Shown here one piece after another: positions 14,532 through 22,348 of a stretch of 64,000 nt of DNA (positions are counted from its first letter, which is position 1; the number at the start of each line of letters is the position of its first letter). This stretch comes from an uncultured Oscillibacter sp. (GTDB taxonomy: Bacteria; Bacillota; Clostridia; Oscillospirales; Oscillospiraceae): contig CAJTZK010000007.1 in assembly GCA_910583785.1 (NCBI GenBank), forward strand, positions 62,001-126,000, written 5' to 3'. The notes under the pieces are model-generated. The model saw only the letters and a list, made by a program, of their open reading frames with translations, searched no databases and had not been told where the DNA came from. The position numbers and the translations under genes are program-made.

Positions 14532-14753
14532 GTGATTGTTGTGAACCTGGACGTGATGATGGCAAAGCGGAAGATGAGCCTCTCCCAGCTCTCGGAAAAG
14601 GTGGACATCACCCTGGCGAATCTCTCCGTGCTGAAAAACAACAAGGCCAAGGCCGTCCGCTTTTCCACCCTGGAGGCGGTCTGCGCCGCCCTGGACTGCC
14701 AGCCCGGGGACATCCTGGAGTATGTCCCGGACGGGGCGGGCGGTACGGAATAA
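14532..14753 (+). CDS. YozG-like XRE transcriptional regulator
   Basis: A 73-residue stand-alone helix-turn-helix protein: LDVMMAKRKMSLSQLSEKVDIT, then the recognition helix ANLSVLKNNKAKAVRFSTLEAVCAAL and the CQPGDILEY ending that marks the Cro/CI-type YozG family. GTG 14532 is chosen because GAGGTGG lies 5 nt upstream and the protein then begins MIVVNLD as relatives do; GTG 14523 is an alternative. It probably binds the palindrome at 13659-13677 and controls this cassette. Confidence 0.88.
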   Translation: MIVVNLDVMMAKRKMSLSQLSEKVDITLANLSVLKNNKAKAVRFSTLEAVCAALDCQPGDILEYVPDGAGGTE

Positions 14754-14801
14754 TGAAGAAACTGTCTGCGTGAGGCGGACAGGCGGATAGGAGAATTTCA
14801 T

Positions 14802-16346
14802 ATGTGCGAAGAGAAAAAAGCCCTTCCCACCGAAGGGCCTGTGAAGTGCACCCAAAAGCGGGAATTGGCCGGGGAATCCATGGGCCGTTACCGGATGTTC
14901 CTGGGTTTGACCCTGGCCTTTTGTCTTCTGCTGGTGGACGGTTTCCTCTGGCACGGCCCCTGCGCCGGGCTGACGGCCACGGTGTTCGCCTGGTACGCCC
15001 TGGTCCTGGCCTGGATGGGGCCGGGGATATTTGAGAAGGGATCCAGCCGGGCGCTGCTGGCGGCGAACCTGTTTCTGGCCGCGACCATGGCCCTGGGGTC
15101 CAACTGGTACTTCCGCGCCTGGAACCTGCTGGCCCTGATGGTCTTGATTCCCGTCCACGTCACGGCGGGACTGGGGAGCCGCCCCTGGTGGGACCCCTGG
15201 ATGCTGGGGGAGCGGTATAAGCTCCTGTTCCAGGGGCTGTTCGGGAATTTGTGGGCCTGTTTCGCGGCGGCGGTTCCCGAGGGGCGGAAGACGGAAAAGC
15301 GGGACGGCCGGACGCTGGCCGTTGTCCTGGGGCTCTGCGGGGCGGTGGCCCTGGTGTCCTTCCTGATCCCGGTGCTGGTCTCGGCGGACGCCCTGTTTGC
15401 CGCGTCGCTGGAGCGGCTGAACTGGAATTTTCAATTCCGGATGCTCCATTTCGGGGACCTGTTCCAGCGGCTGTTCTGGGCCCTGGCGTTCACGCCTTTT
15501 GTCTTCAGCCTGCTCTACGCCATGGCCCATCCCAAACGGCTGTGCCCGGCGGAGGAGAAGAAGGGCCTCCGGGTGGACGCCCTGGGCTTCGTGCTGGCCC
15601 TGGCGGCGGTGGATGGATTGTACCTGGCCTTCCTGGCGGTGCAGTCCGCCGGGCTTTTCGGCGGGCCGGAGTACGTGGAGAGCCTGGGGGTCAGCTACGC
15701 CGAATGGGCCCGGAGCGGTTTTTTCCAGATGGTGGGCGTGACGGTGCTGAACCTGAGCCTGACGCTGGCGTCCCTGTGCCTCTCCCGGCGGGAGGGGCGG
15801 GCCTGGAGGGGCCTGCGGCAGCTTTGCGGGCTGCTGGCGGGGGAGAGTTTGATCCTGCTGGCCTCGGCGGCCTGGAAGATGACGCTGTACGTCTCCGCTT
15901 ACGGCCTGAGCTTCAAGCGCTGTATGACCTATTGGGGCATGATTATGATGGCCCTGTTTCTTCTGGCGGGGCTGTGGAAGGCCCTGAGGCCGGACTTTCG
16001 GTTTTGCAAGTGGGCCTTTCCCGTGGCCCTGGCGGGGTGGCTGGTTATCAACTGCGTGCCGGTGGACTATCTGGTGGCGAAAAACCAAGTGGACCGCTAT
16101 TTGAAGGGGGAAAGTCCCACAGTGAGCATAAATTATTTGGCATGGCTTTCCTTTGACACGCTGTCCCAGCTGGAGCGGCTGGACGGAAGCCGCCTTGTTT
16201 CCGACTATGACGGGAATTGGGATTATCACAAGACCACCTTGTCGGAGGAACTAAACAGCCGCCGGGTTTCCGCATGGGCCCAGTGCCGCGATTGGCGCAC
16301 CTGGTCCCTGTCGGCCTGCCTGGCGGCGGGAGGATTTCAGCCATGA
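14802..16346 (+). CDS. DUF4173 (DUF4153-like) polytopic membrane protein
   Basis: A 514-residue protein with about 11-12 hydrophobic segments, a charged N-terminus and a conserved loop region with the WARSGFFQM-type motif (YAEWARSGFFQMVGV near residue 305) found in DUF4153/DUF4173 proteins. Function is unknown. It often accompanies the DUF2975/XRE pair, suggesting a membrane system induced together. ATG 14802 follows GATAGGAGAA. A strong terminator follows. Confidence 0.85.
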   Translation: MCEEKKALPTEGPVKCTQKRELAGESMGRYRMFLGLTLAFCLLLVDGFLWHGPCAGLTATVFAWYALVLAWMGPGIFEKGSSRALLAANLFLAATMALGSNWYFRAWNLLALMVLIPVHVTAGLGSRPWWDPWMLGERYKLLFQGLFGNLWACFAAAVPEGRKTEKRDGRTLAVVLGLCGAVALVSFLIPVLVSADALFAASLERLNWNFQFRMLHFGDLFQRLFWALAFTPFVFSLLYAMAHPKRLCPAEEKKGLRVDALGFVLALAAVDGLYLAFLAVQSAGLFGGPEYVESLGVSYAEWARSGFFQMVGVTVLNLSLTLASLCLSRREGRAWRGLRQLCGLLAGESLILLASAAWKMTLYVSAYGLSFKRCMTYWGMIMMALFLLAGLWKALRPDFRFCKWAFPVALAGWLVINCVPVDYLVAKNQVDRYLKGESPTVSINYLAWLSFDTLSQLERLDGSRLVSDYDGNWDYHKTTLSEELNSRRVSAWAQCRDWRTWSLSACLAAGGFQP

Positions 16347-16381
16347 CGGCGGGCTTGTCTGATCGGAAAGGAGGAGAGCTA

Positions 16382-16414
16382 CGAGAGGGACCCATCAGGG
16401 GTCCCTCTCGTTTT
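16382..16414 (+). terminator. Terminator of the DUF4173 cassette
   Basis: Stem CGAGAGGGACC/GGTCCCTCTCG with a short loop, followed by TTTTG. Confidence 0.85.
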
Positions 16415-16436
16415 GAATAAACCCGCCGCAGCGGCC

Positions 16437-16517
16437 GATTTGGAGCTTGCTCCAAATCGTTGGCCCTTGGTTTGTCTCAAGACAAACCAAGGGCCAGCCT
16501 GGTGGAGAGGCTGGCCC
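16437..16517. repeat. Cluster of three adjacent hairpins between convergent genes
   Basis: GATTTGGAGC/GCTCCAAATC (16437-16458), a 15-bp stem GGCCCTTGGTTTGTC/GACAAACCAAGGGCC (16462-16495) and an overlapping alternative GGGCCAGCC/GGCTGGCCC (16491-16517). The second and third share the GGGCC strand and exclude each other. They probably end the leftward flavodiiron transcript, though no long T-run is present. Confidence 0.6.
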
Positions 16518-16592
16518 TTGTCTTCACGGTCCCCCGCTGCGTGTTGGAAGATCCTCACGGACTTTCGCCTCGGGAACGGACGGAGAAGCAAA

Positions 16593-17810
16593 TTATTTGA
16601 GTACGGAGGCGGCGATGGCGTCGGCCAGCGCGTCGATCTCCGACTCGTTCTGGGGCTGGAGGGAGGACGTGACGGTCATCTCGTCGTCCAGAATCTCCAT
16701 GTGCTTGAGCTGCTCGATTTCCTCCCGCATCAGCGCCCCGGACCGGGGAGCCCAGGAGCCGCTGCCCATGATGGCCACCGTGCGCTTCTGGAGGTTCAGC
16801 GCCTTCATGTCCATCAGGAAATTGTGCATCGGCGGGAAGATGCCGAGATTATAGGTGACGGAAGCCAGCACCAGATGGCTGTACTTGAAAAGGTCCGAAA
16901 TCAGGTAGCTGACGTGGGTGCTGGAGACATCGTAAAGCCGGGTGTTCGTCACGCCCCGGGCCGTCAGCTTGGCGGCCAGGACTTCGGCAGCGGCCTCGGT
17001 GTTGCCGTACATGGAGGCATAGACGATCATGACGCCCTTTTCCTCGGGCTCGTAGGTGGCCCAGTGGGTGTACTTGCCGATGATATAGCCCAGGTCCTTC
17101 CGCCAGATGGGGCCGTGAAGGGGGCAGAGCATCTTGATGTTGTCCAGTCCCACGAGGGTCGCCGCCTTGTTCAAAAGGGCCACCACCTGGGGGCCGTACT
17201 TGCCCACGATGTTGGTATAATAGCGCCGGGCGTCGTCAATCCACTCCCGGTCGAAGTCCACCTCGTCGGCGAACAGCTTCCCGTCCAGGGAGCGGAAGGA
17301 GCCGAAAGCGTCGGCGGAGAAGAGGACGCCGTTGGTGGTGTCGAAGGAGACCATGGTCTCTGGCCAGTGGACCATGGGGGCGTAGACAAAGGCGATGGTG
17401 TGCTTACCGAAGCAGCGGCTGTCCCCCTCTTTTACCTCGTCGATCTGGCTGGGGTCCAGGGCGAAGCCGAACTGGTTGAGGAGCGTCACCGCCTTGGGGG
17501 TGGTGATGATCTTCACCTTGGGCCAGCGGAGGAGAATCTCCTCAATGGAGGCGGCGTGGTCCGGCTCCACGTGGTTGATGACCAGATAGTCCAGGGGACG
17601 GCCCGCCAGGACGGCCTTGACGTTGGCGATAAACTGGCGGCCCACCGCCCAGTCGGCGGTGTCGAAGAGGACGGTTTTCTCGTCCAGAAGCACGTAGGCG
17701 TTGTAGCTGACGCCGTGGTACAGGGGATGGATATTCTCAAAAAGGGCCAGGCGGTGCTCGTCCGCGCCTACCCAGTAGAGATCGTCGGTGACTTGACGGT
17801 AGTTATACAT
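16593..17810 (-). CDS. Flavodiiron protein (FprA type)
   Basis: A 405-residue two-domain enzyme. The metallo-beta-lactamase-like diiron domain (about 1-255) has the key ligands H80, E82, D84 and H85 in NHVEPDH, a second His in MVHWPETM and a third in CPLHGPIWR. The flavodoxin domain (about 256-400) has the FMN loop VYASMYGNTEAAA. Such enzymes reduce O2 to water and/or NO to N2O, usually taking electrons from rubredoxin. The adjacent upstream gene encodes a dehydrogenase ending in a rubredoxin domain, a likely donor. ATG 17810 follows AAGGAGGCAGATCT. No rubredoxin or flavin-reductase domain is fused to it. Confidence 0.95.
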   Translation of the reverse strand: MYNYRQVTDDLYWVGADEHRLALFENIHPLYHGVSYNAYVLLDEKTVLFDTADWAVGRQFIANVKAVLAGRPLDYLVINHVEPDHAASIEEILLRWPKVKIITTPKAVTLLNQFGFALDPSQIDEVKEGDSRCFGKHTIAFVYAPMVHWPETMVSFDTTNGVLFSADAFGSFRSLDGKLFADEVDFDREWIDDARRYYTNIVGKYGPQVVALLNKAATLVGLDNIKMLCPLHGPIWRKDLGYIIGKYTHWATYEPEEKGVMIVYASMYGNTEAAAEVLAAKLTARGVTNTRLYDVSSTHVSYLISDLFKYSHLVLASVTYNLGIFPPMHNFLMDMKALNLQKRTVAIMGSGSWAPRSGALMREEIEQLKHMEILDDEMTVTSSLQPQNESEIDALADAIAASVLK

Positions 17811-17842
17811 AGATCTGCCTCCTTATTTTAAGTCCGGGGCCG

Positions 17843-19753
17843 TTAAACTTCGATCTCGATGAACGCGTCCACGCCCTCGCCGCAGTGGGGGCAGGTCCAG
17901 CCTTCCGGCAGGTCCTTGAAGGCGGTGCCGGGCTTGACCTCGTTTTCGGGGTCCCCGACAAGCACGTCGTACTCGTGGCCGCAGCCGTTGCAGATATAGA
18001 GCTTCCGGGGCGGGGTGACCTTCTTGGGCACCATCCGCTTCATCTTCACCATGGGCGGCGCGGGCTGCTTCTCCCCGGTGTCCAGGGCGGCGGTGAGCAG
18101 GGGCAGGATTTCCATGACGTCCCCCACGATGCCGTAGTCGCAGTTTTTGAAGATTTTCGCGTTGGGATTTTTGTTGATAGCCACAATGCAGGAGGCGTCC
18201 TTGATGCCCTTCAGGTGCTGAATCGCGCCGGAGATGCCGCAGGCGATATAGAGGTTCCCCTTGAACTTCTGGCCGGACATGCCCACATAGCGGTTCAGGG
18301 GCACGTATTTCAGCGTCTCCGCCACAGGGCGGCTGGAGCCCACGGCGGCCCCGGCGGCCTTGGCCAGGTCCTCGATGAGCTTCATGTTTTTCTTCTCGCC
18401 GATGCCCTGCCCAGCGGAAACCACCCGCTCCGCCTGGGTGATGGGGGTGTCCATGGGAATGCCCACGGTGAAGTCGTGCCCGTCCTTCTTGAGGCTGGCG
18501 ACCAGGGCCTCCACCTTCTCCTGGGCGGAGCCGTCCTTCCAAATCTGGCGCTTCCGCGCGCCGGTCTCGGGACCTTTTTGCTGGGCGGGGGCGGCGCTGT
18601 CGGCCTTGCCCGCCTTGCCCAGGATGTGGGAGGCGATGACGACCCGCTGGATTTCGTTGGTGCCCTCGTAGATGGTGGTAATCTTGGCGTCCCGGTAGAA
18701 GCGTTCCACTTCCATGCCCTTGAGGTAGCCGCAGCCGCCGAAAATCTGTAGGGCGTCGTTGGTGACCTCCAGGGCGATGTCGGAGGCGTACTGCTTCGCC
18801 ATGGCGGACTCCATGCCGTAAGGCACGTGGGCCTGCTTCAGCTCGGCAGCGCTGTAGACCAGGAAGCGGGCGCAGCGGAGCTTGGTGGCCATGTCGGCGA
18901 TCTTGAAGGCGATGTTTTGCTGCTGGCAGATGGGACGGCCGAACTGGACCCGGTCCTTGGAGTACTCCACCGCCGCCTCATAGGCCCCCTGGGCGATGCC
19001 CAGGGCCTGGGCCGCGATGCCGATGCGCCCGCCGTCCAGGGTGGACATGGCGATCTTGAAGCCCTGGCCCTCCTTGCCCAGGAGGTTCTCCTTGGGAACC
19101 TTGACGTTGTTGAAGTTGAGCTGGCAGGTGGCGGAGGAGCGGATGCCCATTTTGTCATAGTGCTCTTCGAAGGTGAAGCCCTCCCAGCCCTTTTCCACGA
19201 TAAAGGCGCTGATGCCCCGGGTGCCGATGCCGGGGGTGGTGACGGCGAAGATTACATAGGTGCTGGCCTCTCCGCCGTTGGTGATAAAGATTTTCTCGCC
19301 GTTTAAGAGGTAGTGGTCCCCCATGTCCTCGGCGGTGGTCTCGGTGCCGCCGGCGTCGGACCCGGCGTTGGGCTCCGTCAGGCCGAAGGCTCCCAGCTTC
19401 CGGCCGCTGCACAAATCCGGGAGGTATTTCTTCTTCTGCTCCTCATTGCCGAAAGCGGCGATGGGGTAGGTGCCCAGGGAGGTGTGGGCGGAGAGGATGA
19501 CCCCCGCGCCGCCGTCCACCCGGGCCAGCTCCTCCACGGCGATGGCATAGCTCAGGGCGTCGGATCCCGCACCCTCGTACTCCGTGCCGTAGGGCAGGCC
19601 CATCAGGCCCAGCTCTCCCATCTTTTTTACGGCCTCCGTGGGGAAGCGGTTCTCCTTGTCCAGCAGGAAGGCGATGGGCTTGATCTCGGCCTCCGCAAAT
19701 TCCCGGACTTTCGCCCGGAGGTCTTCGTGGGCCTGCGTGGTTTGGTACAGCAT
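17843..19753 (-). CDS. Acyl-CoA dehydrogenase / EtfA FAD domain / rubredoxin fusion
   Basis: A 636-residue protein of three domains. Residues 1-380 are a complete acyl-CoA dehydrogenase (FGLTEPNAGSDAGG near 123; catalytic Glu363 in IYEGTNEIQR). Residues about 440-558 match the C-terminal FAD domain of electron-transfer flavoprotein alpha (GSSRPVAET near 472; CGISGAIQHLKG near 505; VAINKNPNAKIF near 524). Residues 584-632 are a rubredoxin with C588, C591, C621 and C624. The EtfA N-terminal half and EtfB are missing. The domain order suggests electrons pass from acyl-CoA to FAD, ETF-type FAD and then the rubredoxin iron, and on to the flavodiiron protein 32 bp downstream. The acyl substrate is not readable. 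ATG 19753 follows AAAGGAGGCACTC. Confidence 0.93.
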   Translation of the reverse strand: MLYQTTQAHEDLRAKVREFAEAEIKPIAFLLDKENRFPTEAVKKMGELGLMGLPYGTEYEGAGSDALSYAIAVEELARVDGGAGVILSAHTSLGTYPIAAFGNEEQKKKYLPDLCSGRKLGAFGLTEPNAGSDAGGTETTAEDMGDHYLLNGEKIFITNGGEASTYVIFAVTTPGIGTRGISAFIVEKGWEGFTFEEHYDKMGIRSSATCQLNFNNVKVPKENLLGKEGQGFKIAMSTLDGGRIGIAAQALGIAQGAYEAAVEYSKDRVQFGRPICQQQNIAFKIADMATKLRCARFLVYSAAELKQAHVPYGMESAMAKQYASDIALEVTNDALQIFGGCGYLKGMEVERFYRDAKITTIYEGTNEIQRVVIASHILGKAGKADSAAPAQQKGPETGARKRQIWKDGSAQEKVEALVASLKKDGHDFTVGIPMDTPITQAERVVSAGQGIGEKKNMKLIEDLAKAAGAAVGSSRPVAETLKYVPLNRYVGMSGQKFKGNLYIACGISGAIQHLKGIKDASCIVAINKNPNAKIFKNCDYGIVGDVMEILPLLTAALDTGEKQPAPPMVKMKRMVPKKVTPPRKLYICNGCGHEYDVLVGDPENEVKPGTAFKDLPEGWTCPHCGEGVDAFIEIEV

Positions 19754-19981
19754 GTTGAGTGCCTCCTTTTCCCTTAATGGTCGGTTGTGGCATATTGCGG
19801 CGGATTAGAAGCTGCCCGGGCAGGCGGGGCGCGGGGATGGAGGAAAGGGCCTTCCAGCGGCCCAGGGAAGGAGCGCACAGGAACCCCAAGGGCATTCAAG
19901 GGGTCCCGGCGCGGTCCGGGCTCTTCCCGCCAGGATGCGTGCGGCCCGCTGGCCTGGTACGGCCTCTAAAACCGGGATACG
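19754..19981. other. Intergenic region before the dehydrogenase fusion
   Basis: About 230 bp carrying the ribosome site of the fusion gene and a GC-rich stretch with short inverted repeats. I find no clear promoter or terminator and no gene. Confidence 0.4.
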
Positions 19982-20374
19982 CTAGAAAATGTCGCTGAGC
20001 GGCACGCGGTGGAGCTCCCGGTCCAGGGCCCCTTGGATACGGTTCAGTTCCCGGCAGACGCCGCAGCCGCCCCTGGGGAAATTCTCGCACTGGTAGCCCT
20101 CCCGCTGGCAGCGGTTGAGAAGGGGCGGCTCGCCGATGGCCTGGAAGACGTCGTAAATATTCAGGTCCTCGCAGCGGCGCTTGAGAAAATATCCCCCGCT
20201 GACGCCTCGGCGGCTCTCCACGATTCCGGCGGACAGCAGGCGGTTCAGCAGCTTCAGGGTAATGGCCTTCTGCATATGCTCCTGCCGGGCCACGGCGGCG
20301 GCGGAAAGCTGCCCGTCCCGGTGCAGCGCCCGGAGGATGCGCAGGGCGTAATCCATCTCTCTTGTAACCAGCAA
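19982..20374 (-). CDS. Rrf2 family regulator, probable Fe-S or redox sensor
   Basis: A 130-residue winged-helix protein of the Rrf2/IscR class: MDYALRILRALHRDGQLSAA at the start, the recognition region KAITLKLLNRLLSAGIVES and the wing RRGVSGGYFL. The C-terminal loop has four cysteines, C-x6-C-x7-C-x2-C (residues about 95-115), a denser set than the three of IscR and suited to a [2Fe-2S] cluster or thiol switch. TTG 20374 has GAGGTGG upstream; ATG 20355 is an alternative. It lies upstream of the redox pair in the same direction, so it may control it in response to oxygen or NO. Confidence 0.85.
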   Translation of the reverse strand: MLVTREMDYALRILRALHRDGQLSAAAVARQEHMQKAITLKLLNRLLSAGIVESRRGVSGGYFLKRRCEDLNIYDVFQAIGEPPLLNRCQREGYQCENFPRGGCGVCRELNRIQGALDRELHRVPLSDIF

Positions 20375-20457
20375 AAAACCACCTCGATTGCCTGTGTGGA
20401 ATGAAGAGTGGGCAATGCGCACAGCTTCACCCACTTTATATTGTACATTTTTCGTTA

Positions 20458-20485
20458 ATTATACCAGAAACGGATAAAAAGTCAA
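20458..20485 (-). promoter_or_regulatory. Promoter of the Rrf2 gene
   Basis: On the minus strand TTGACT (20480-20485), 16-bp spacer, TATAAT (20458-20463). Between it and the start lies AGTGGG/CCCACT (about 20407-20436), a possible regulator site or leader stem. Confidence 0.65.
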
Positions 20486-20525
20486 TGAGCCCGCGGAAAA
20501 AGTGGGAAAAATTGGAGAGTGTAAC

Positions 20526-20563
20526 AAAAAACACCAGGCGGTTTCAGCGAAACCGCCCGGTGT
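20526..20563 (-). terminator. Terminator of the folD unit
   Basis: Stem ACACCNGGCGGTTTC/GAAACCGCCNGGTGT with a tiny loop, followed on the minus strand by six T. Confidence 0.9.
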
Positions 20564-20576
20564 TTTTGCGACTCTT

Positions 20577-21419
20577 TCAGGGGACCAGCCGGAGGCGGGC
20601 GGCCCGGAGGACATTTTGCAGCAGGCAGGCCCGGGTCATGGGGCCCACACCACCGGGAACCGGGGTGAGAAAGCCCGCCACGGGTTCCACCGCGGGGAAG
20701 TCCGCGTCCCCGGTGAGACGCCCGTCCGGCCCGCGGTTCATGGCCACGTCAATCACCGCCGCCCCGGGCTTCACCATGTCCGCCGTCACCAGGCCGGGAC
20801 GGCCTGCCGCAGAAACCAGGATGTCCGCCTGGCGGGTGAGGGCGGGGAGGTCCCGGGTGTGCGAGTGGCAGAGGGTGACGGTGCCGTCCCGGGCGGTGAG
20901 GAGCTGGGCCAGGGGGCGGCCCACCAAGTGGCTCCGCCCGATGATGGCGCAATGGCGGCCCCGGATGGGGATGCCATAGGCATCCAGCAGCGCCAGGACT
21001 CCGGCGGGGGTGCAGGGCAGGAACCGGGGCTCCCCCAGGGCCAGGAGCCCGGTGTTCAAGGGGTGGAAGCAGTCCACGTCTTTCTCCGGGTCCAGGGCGT
21101 GGAGAATAGGCCGGGGGTCCAGGCCCCCCGGCAGGGGGAGCTGGACCAGGATGCCGTCCACGTCTTCGTCCTGGTTCAGCGCGTCCACCAGGGCCAGCAG
21201 CTCCGCCTGGGAGACTCCCGCCGGAAGACGGTGGGTCCGGGTGCGGATGCCGCACTCCGCGCAGTCCCGCTCCTTGCCCCGGACATAGACCTGGGAGGCG
21301 GGGTCCTCCCCCGCCAGCACTACGGCCAGCACCGGGGGGCGGGGCAGGGCGGCGGCCTCCGGCCCAATTTGCTGTTTGAGCCTGGCGGCCAGGGCCGCGC
21401 CGTCAAGTTTGACCGCCAT
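20577..21419 (-). CDS. folD: Methylenetetrahydrofolate dehydrogenase/cyclohydrolase FolD
   Basis: A 280-residue bifunctional folate enzyme, full length. The active-site Lys/Tyr region (YVRGKERDCAECGI, about residue 50), the VDGILVQLPLPG block near residue 92, and the NADP-binding segment IIGRSHLVGRPLAQLL near residue 160 are all present. It interconverts 5,10-methylene-, methenyl- and 10-formyl-tetrahydrofolate. ATG 21419 lies 17 bp inside the end of lgt, so it is coupled to that gene. It is the last gene of the yfmF-yfmH-lgt-folD unit. Confidence 0.97.
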   Translation of the reverse strand: MAVKLDGAALAARLKQQIGPEAAALPRPPVLAVVLAGEDPASQVYVRGKERDCAECGIRTRTHRLPAGVSQAELLALVDALNQDEDVDGILVQLPLPGGLDPRPILHALDPEKDVDCFHPLNTGLLALGEPRFLPCTPAGVLALLDAYGIPIRGRHCAIIGRSHLVGRPLAQLLTARDGTVTLCHSHTRDLPALTRQADILVSAAGRPGLVTADMVKPGAAVIDVAMNRGPDGRLTGDADFPAVEPVAGFLTPVPGGVGPMTRACLLQNVLRAARLRLVP

Positions 21420-22347
21420 CGGGACCTCCTTCCGCTGGCAGGGGGGCTTTTGCCCCGGCCGCCTGGTTTACCAGCAGGTCCCCGGGCTGGCGCTTTTTGA
21501 TTTTGATTTCATAGAACAGCGCCAGGAGGGCCACCACCGCCATCACCGCGCTCAGGGCCTGGGAAACCCGGATGGGCTGGCCGAAGAGGGTCCAGTCGAA
21601 GAGATACAGGCTGTCGGTCCGCAGGCCCTCGATCCAGGTCCGGCCCAGGCCGTACCACAGGAAGTAAAACCAGGTGTTCTCCCCGTCGAAGCGGCGGCCC
21701 TTGGAAACTACGAAGAGGATCAGCAGCAGCCCGGCCAGGTTCCACAGGCTCTCGTAGAAGAAGGTGGGATGGACCTCCACATACTGGGAGGCGCTGGTCC
21801 ACACCCGCATCCGCCAGGGCAGGTCCGTCAGGCCGCCGAAGGCCTCCCGGTTGATGAAATTGGCCCAGCGGCCGATGATCTGGCCCAGGAGCAGGCCCAT
21901 CACCGCCAGGTCCGCCATGGCGCCGAATTTCAGCTTTTTCAGCCGGGTGAAGAAGAAGGCCACCAGCGCCCCGGCGATGACGGTGCCGTAGATGGCGATG
22001 CCGCCGTCCCAGATGGCGATAACCCGGCTCCAGTCCAAAGCGCCGGAGGCATCCCGGTAGAGGTCCAAATAGAAAAGGACGTAATAGATCCGGGAGCCCA
22101 AGATGCAGCAGGGCACCGCCCAGAGGACGAAGTCCAGCACGTGGTCCTCCGTCAGGCCGTAGCGCTTGGCCTGCTTCATGCACAGCAGCAGCCCCGCCAG
22201 GAAGCCCAGGGCCAGGATGATGCCGTACCAGTAGACGCCATGGCCGATGTGGATGGCCACGGGGTCCGGGTTGAACTCCCAGTCCCCGAAGAGGCCGGGG
22301 AAGCTGATGGGCATATTTTTGAGGGCGGTCAGTTCAGGTGCGGACAT
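21403..22347 (-). CDS. lgt: Prolipoprotein diacylglyceryl transferase Lgt
   Basis: A 314-residue membrane enzyme with seven hydrophobic segments. The N-terminal HGVYWYGIILALG, the Lgt signature GRWANFINREAFG near residue 155 and the C-terminal RTWIEGLRTDSLYL region are all present. It attaches diacylglycerol to the lipobox Cys of prolipoproteins; the solute-binding lipoprotein at 33347-34669 is a likely substrate. ATG 22347 follows the yfmH stop almost directly. The C-terminal tail of about 40 residues is longer and more basic than usual. Confidence 0.96.
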   Translation of the reverse strand: MSAPELTALKNMPISFPGLFGDWEFNPDPVAIHIGHGVYWYGIILALGFLAGLLLCMKQAKRYGLTEDHVLDFVLWAVPCCILGSRIYYVLFYLDLYRDASGALDWSRVIAIWDGGIAIYGTVIAGALVAFFFTRLKKLKFGAMADLAVMGLLLGQIIGRWANFINREAFGGLTDLPWRMRVWTSASQYVEVHPTFFYESLWNLAGLLLILFVVSKGRRFDGENTWFYFLWYGLGRTWIEGLRTDSLYLFDWTLFGQPIRVSQALSAVMAVVALLALFYEIKIKKRQPGDLLVNQAAGAKAPLPAEGGPDGGQT

Positions 22348-22348
22348 A

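Noticed and set aside
14460..16229. A 589-codon minus-strand frame opposite the DUF4173 gene
   Set aside because: The composition (Gln/Pro/His/Arg-rich) is that of a shadow frame; no ribosome site or domain.
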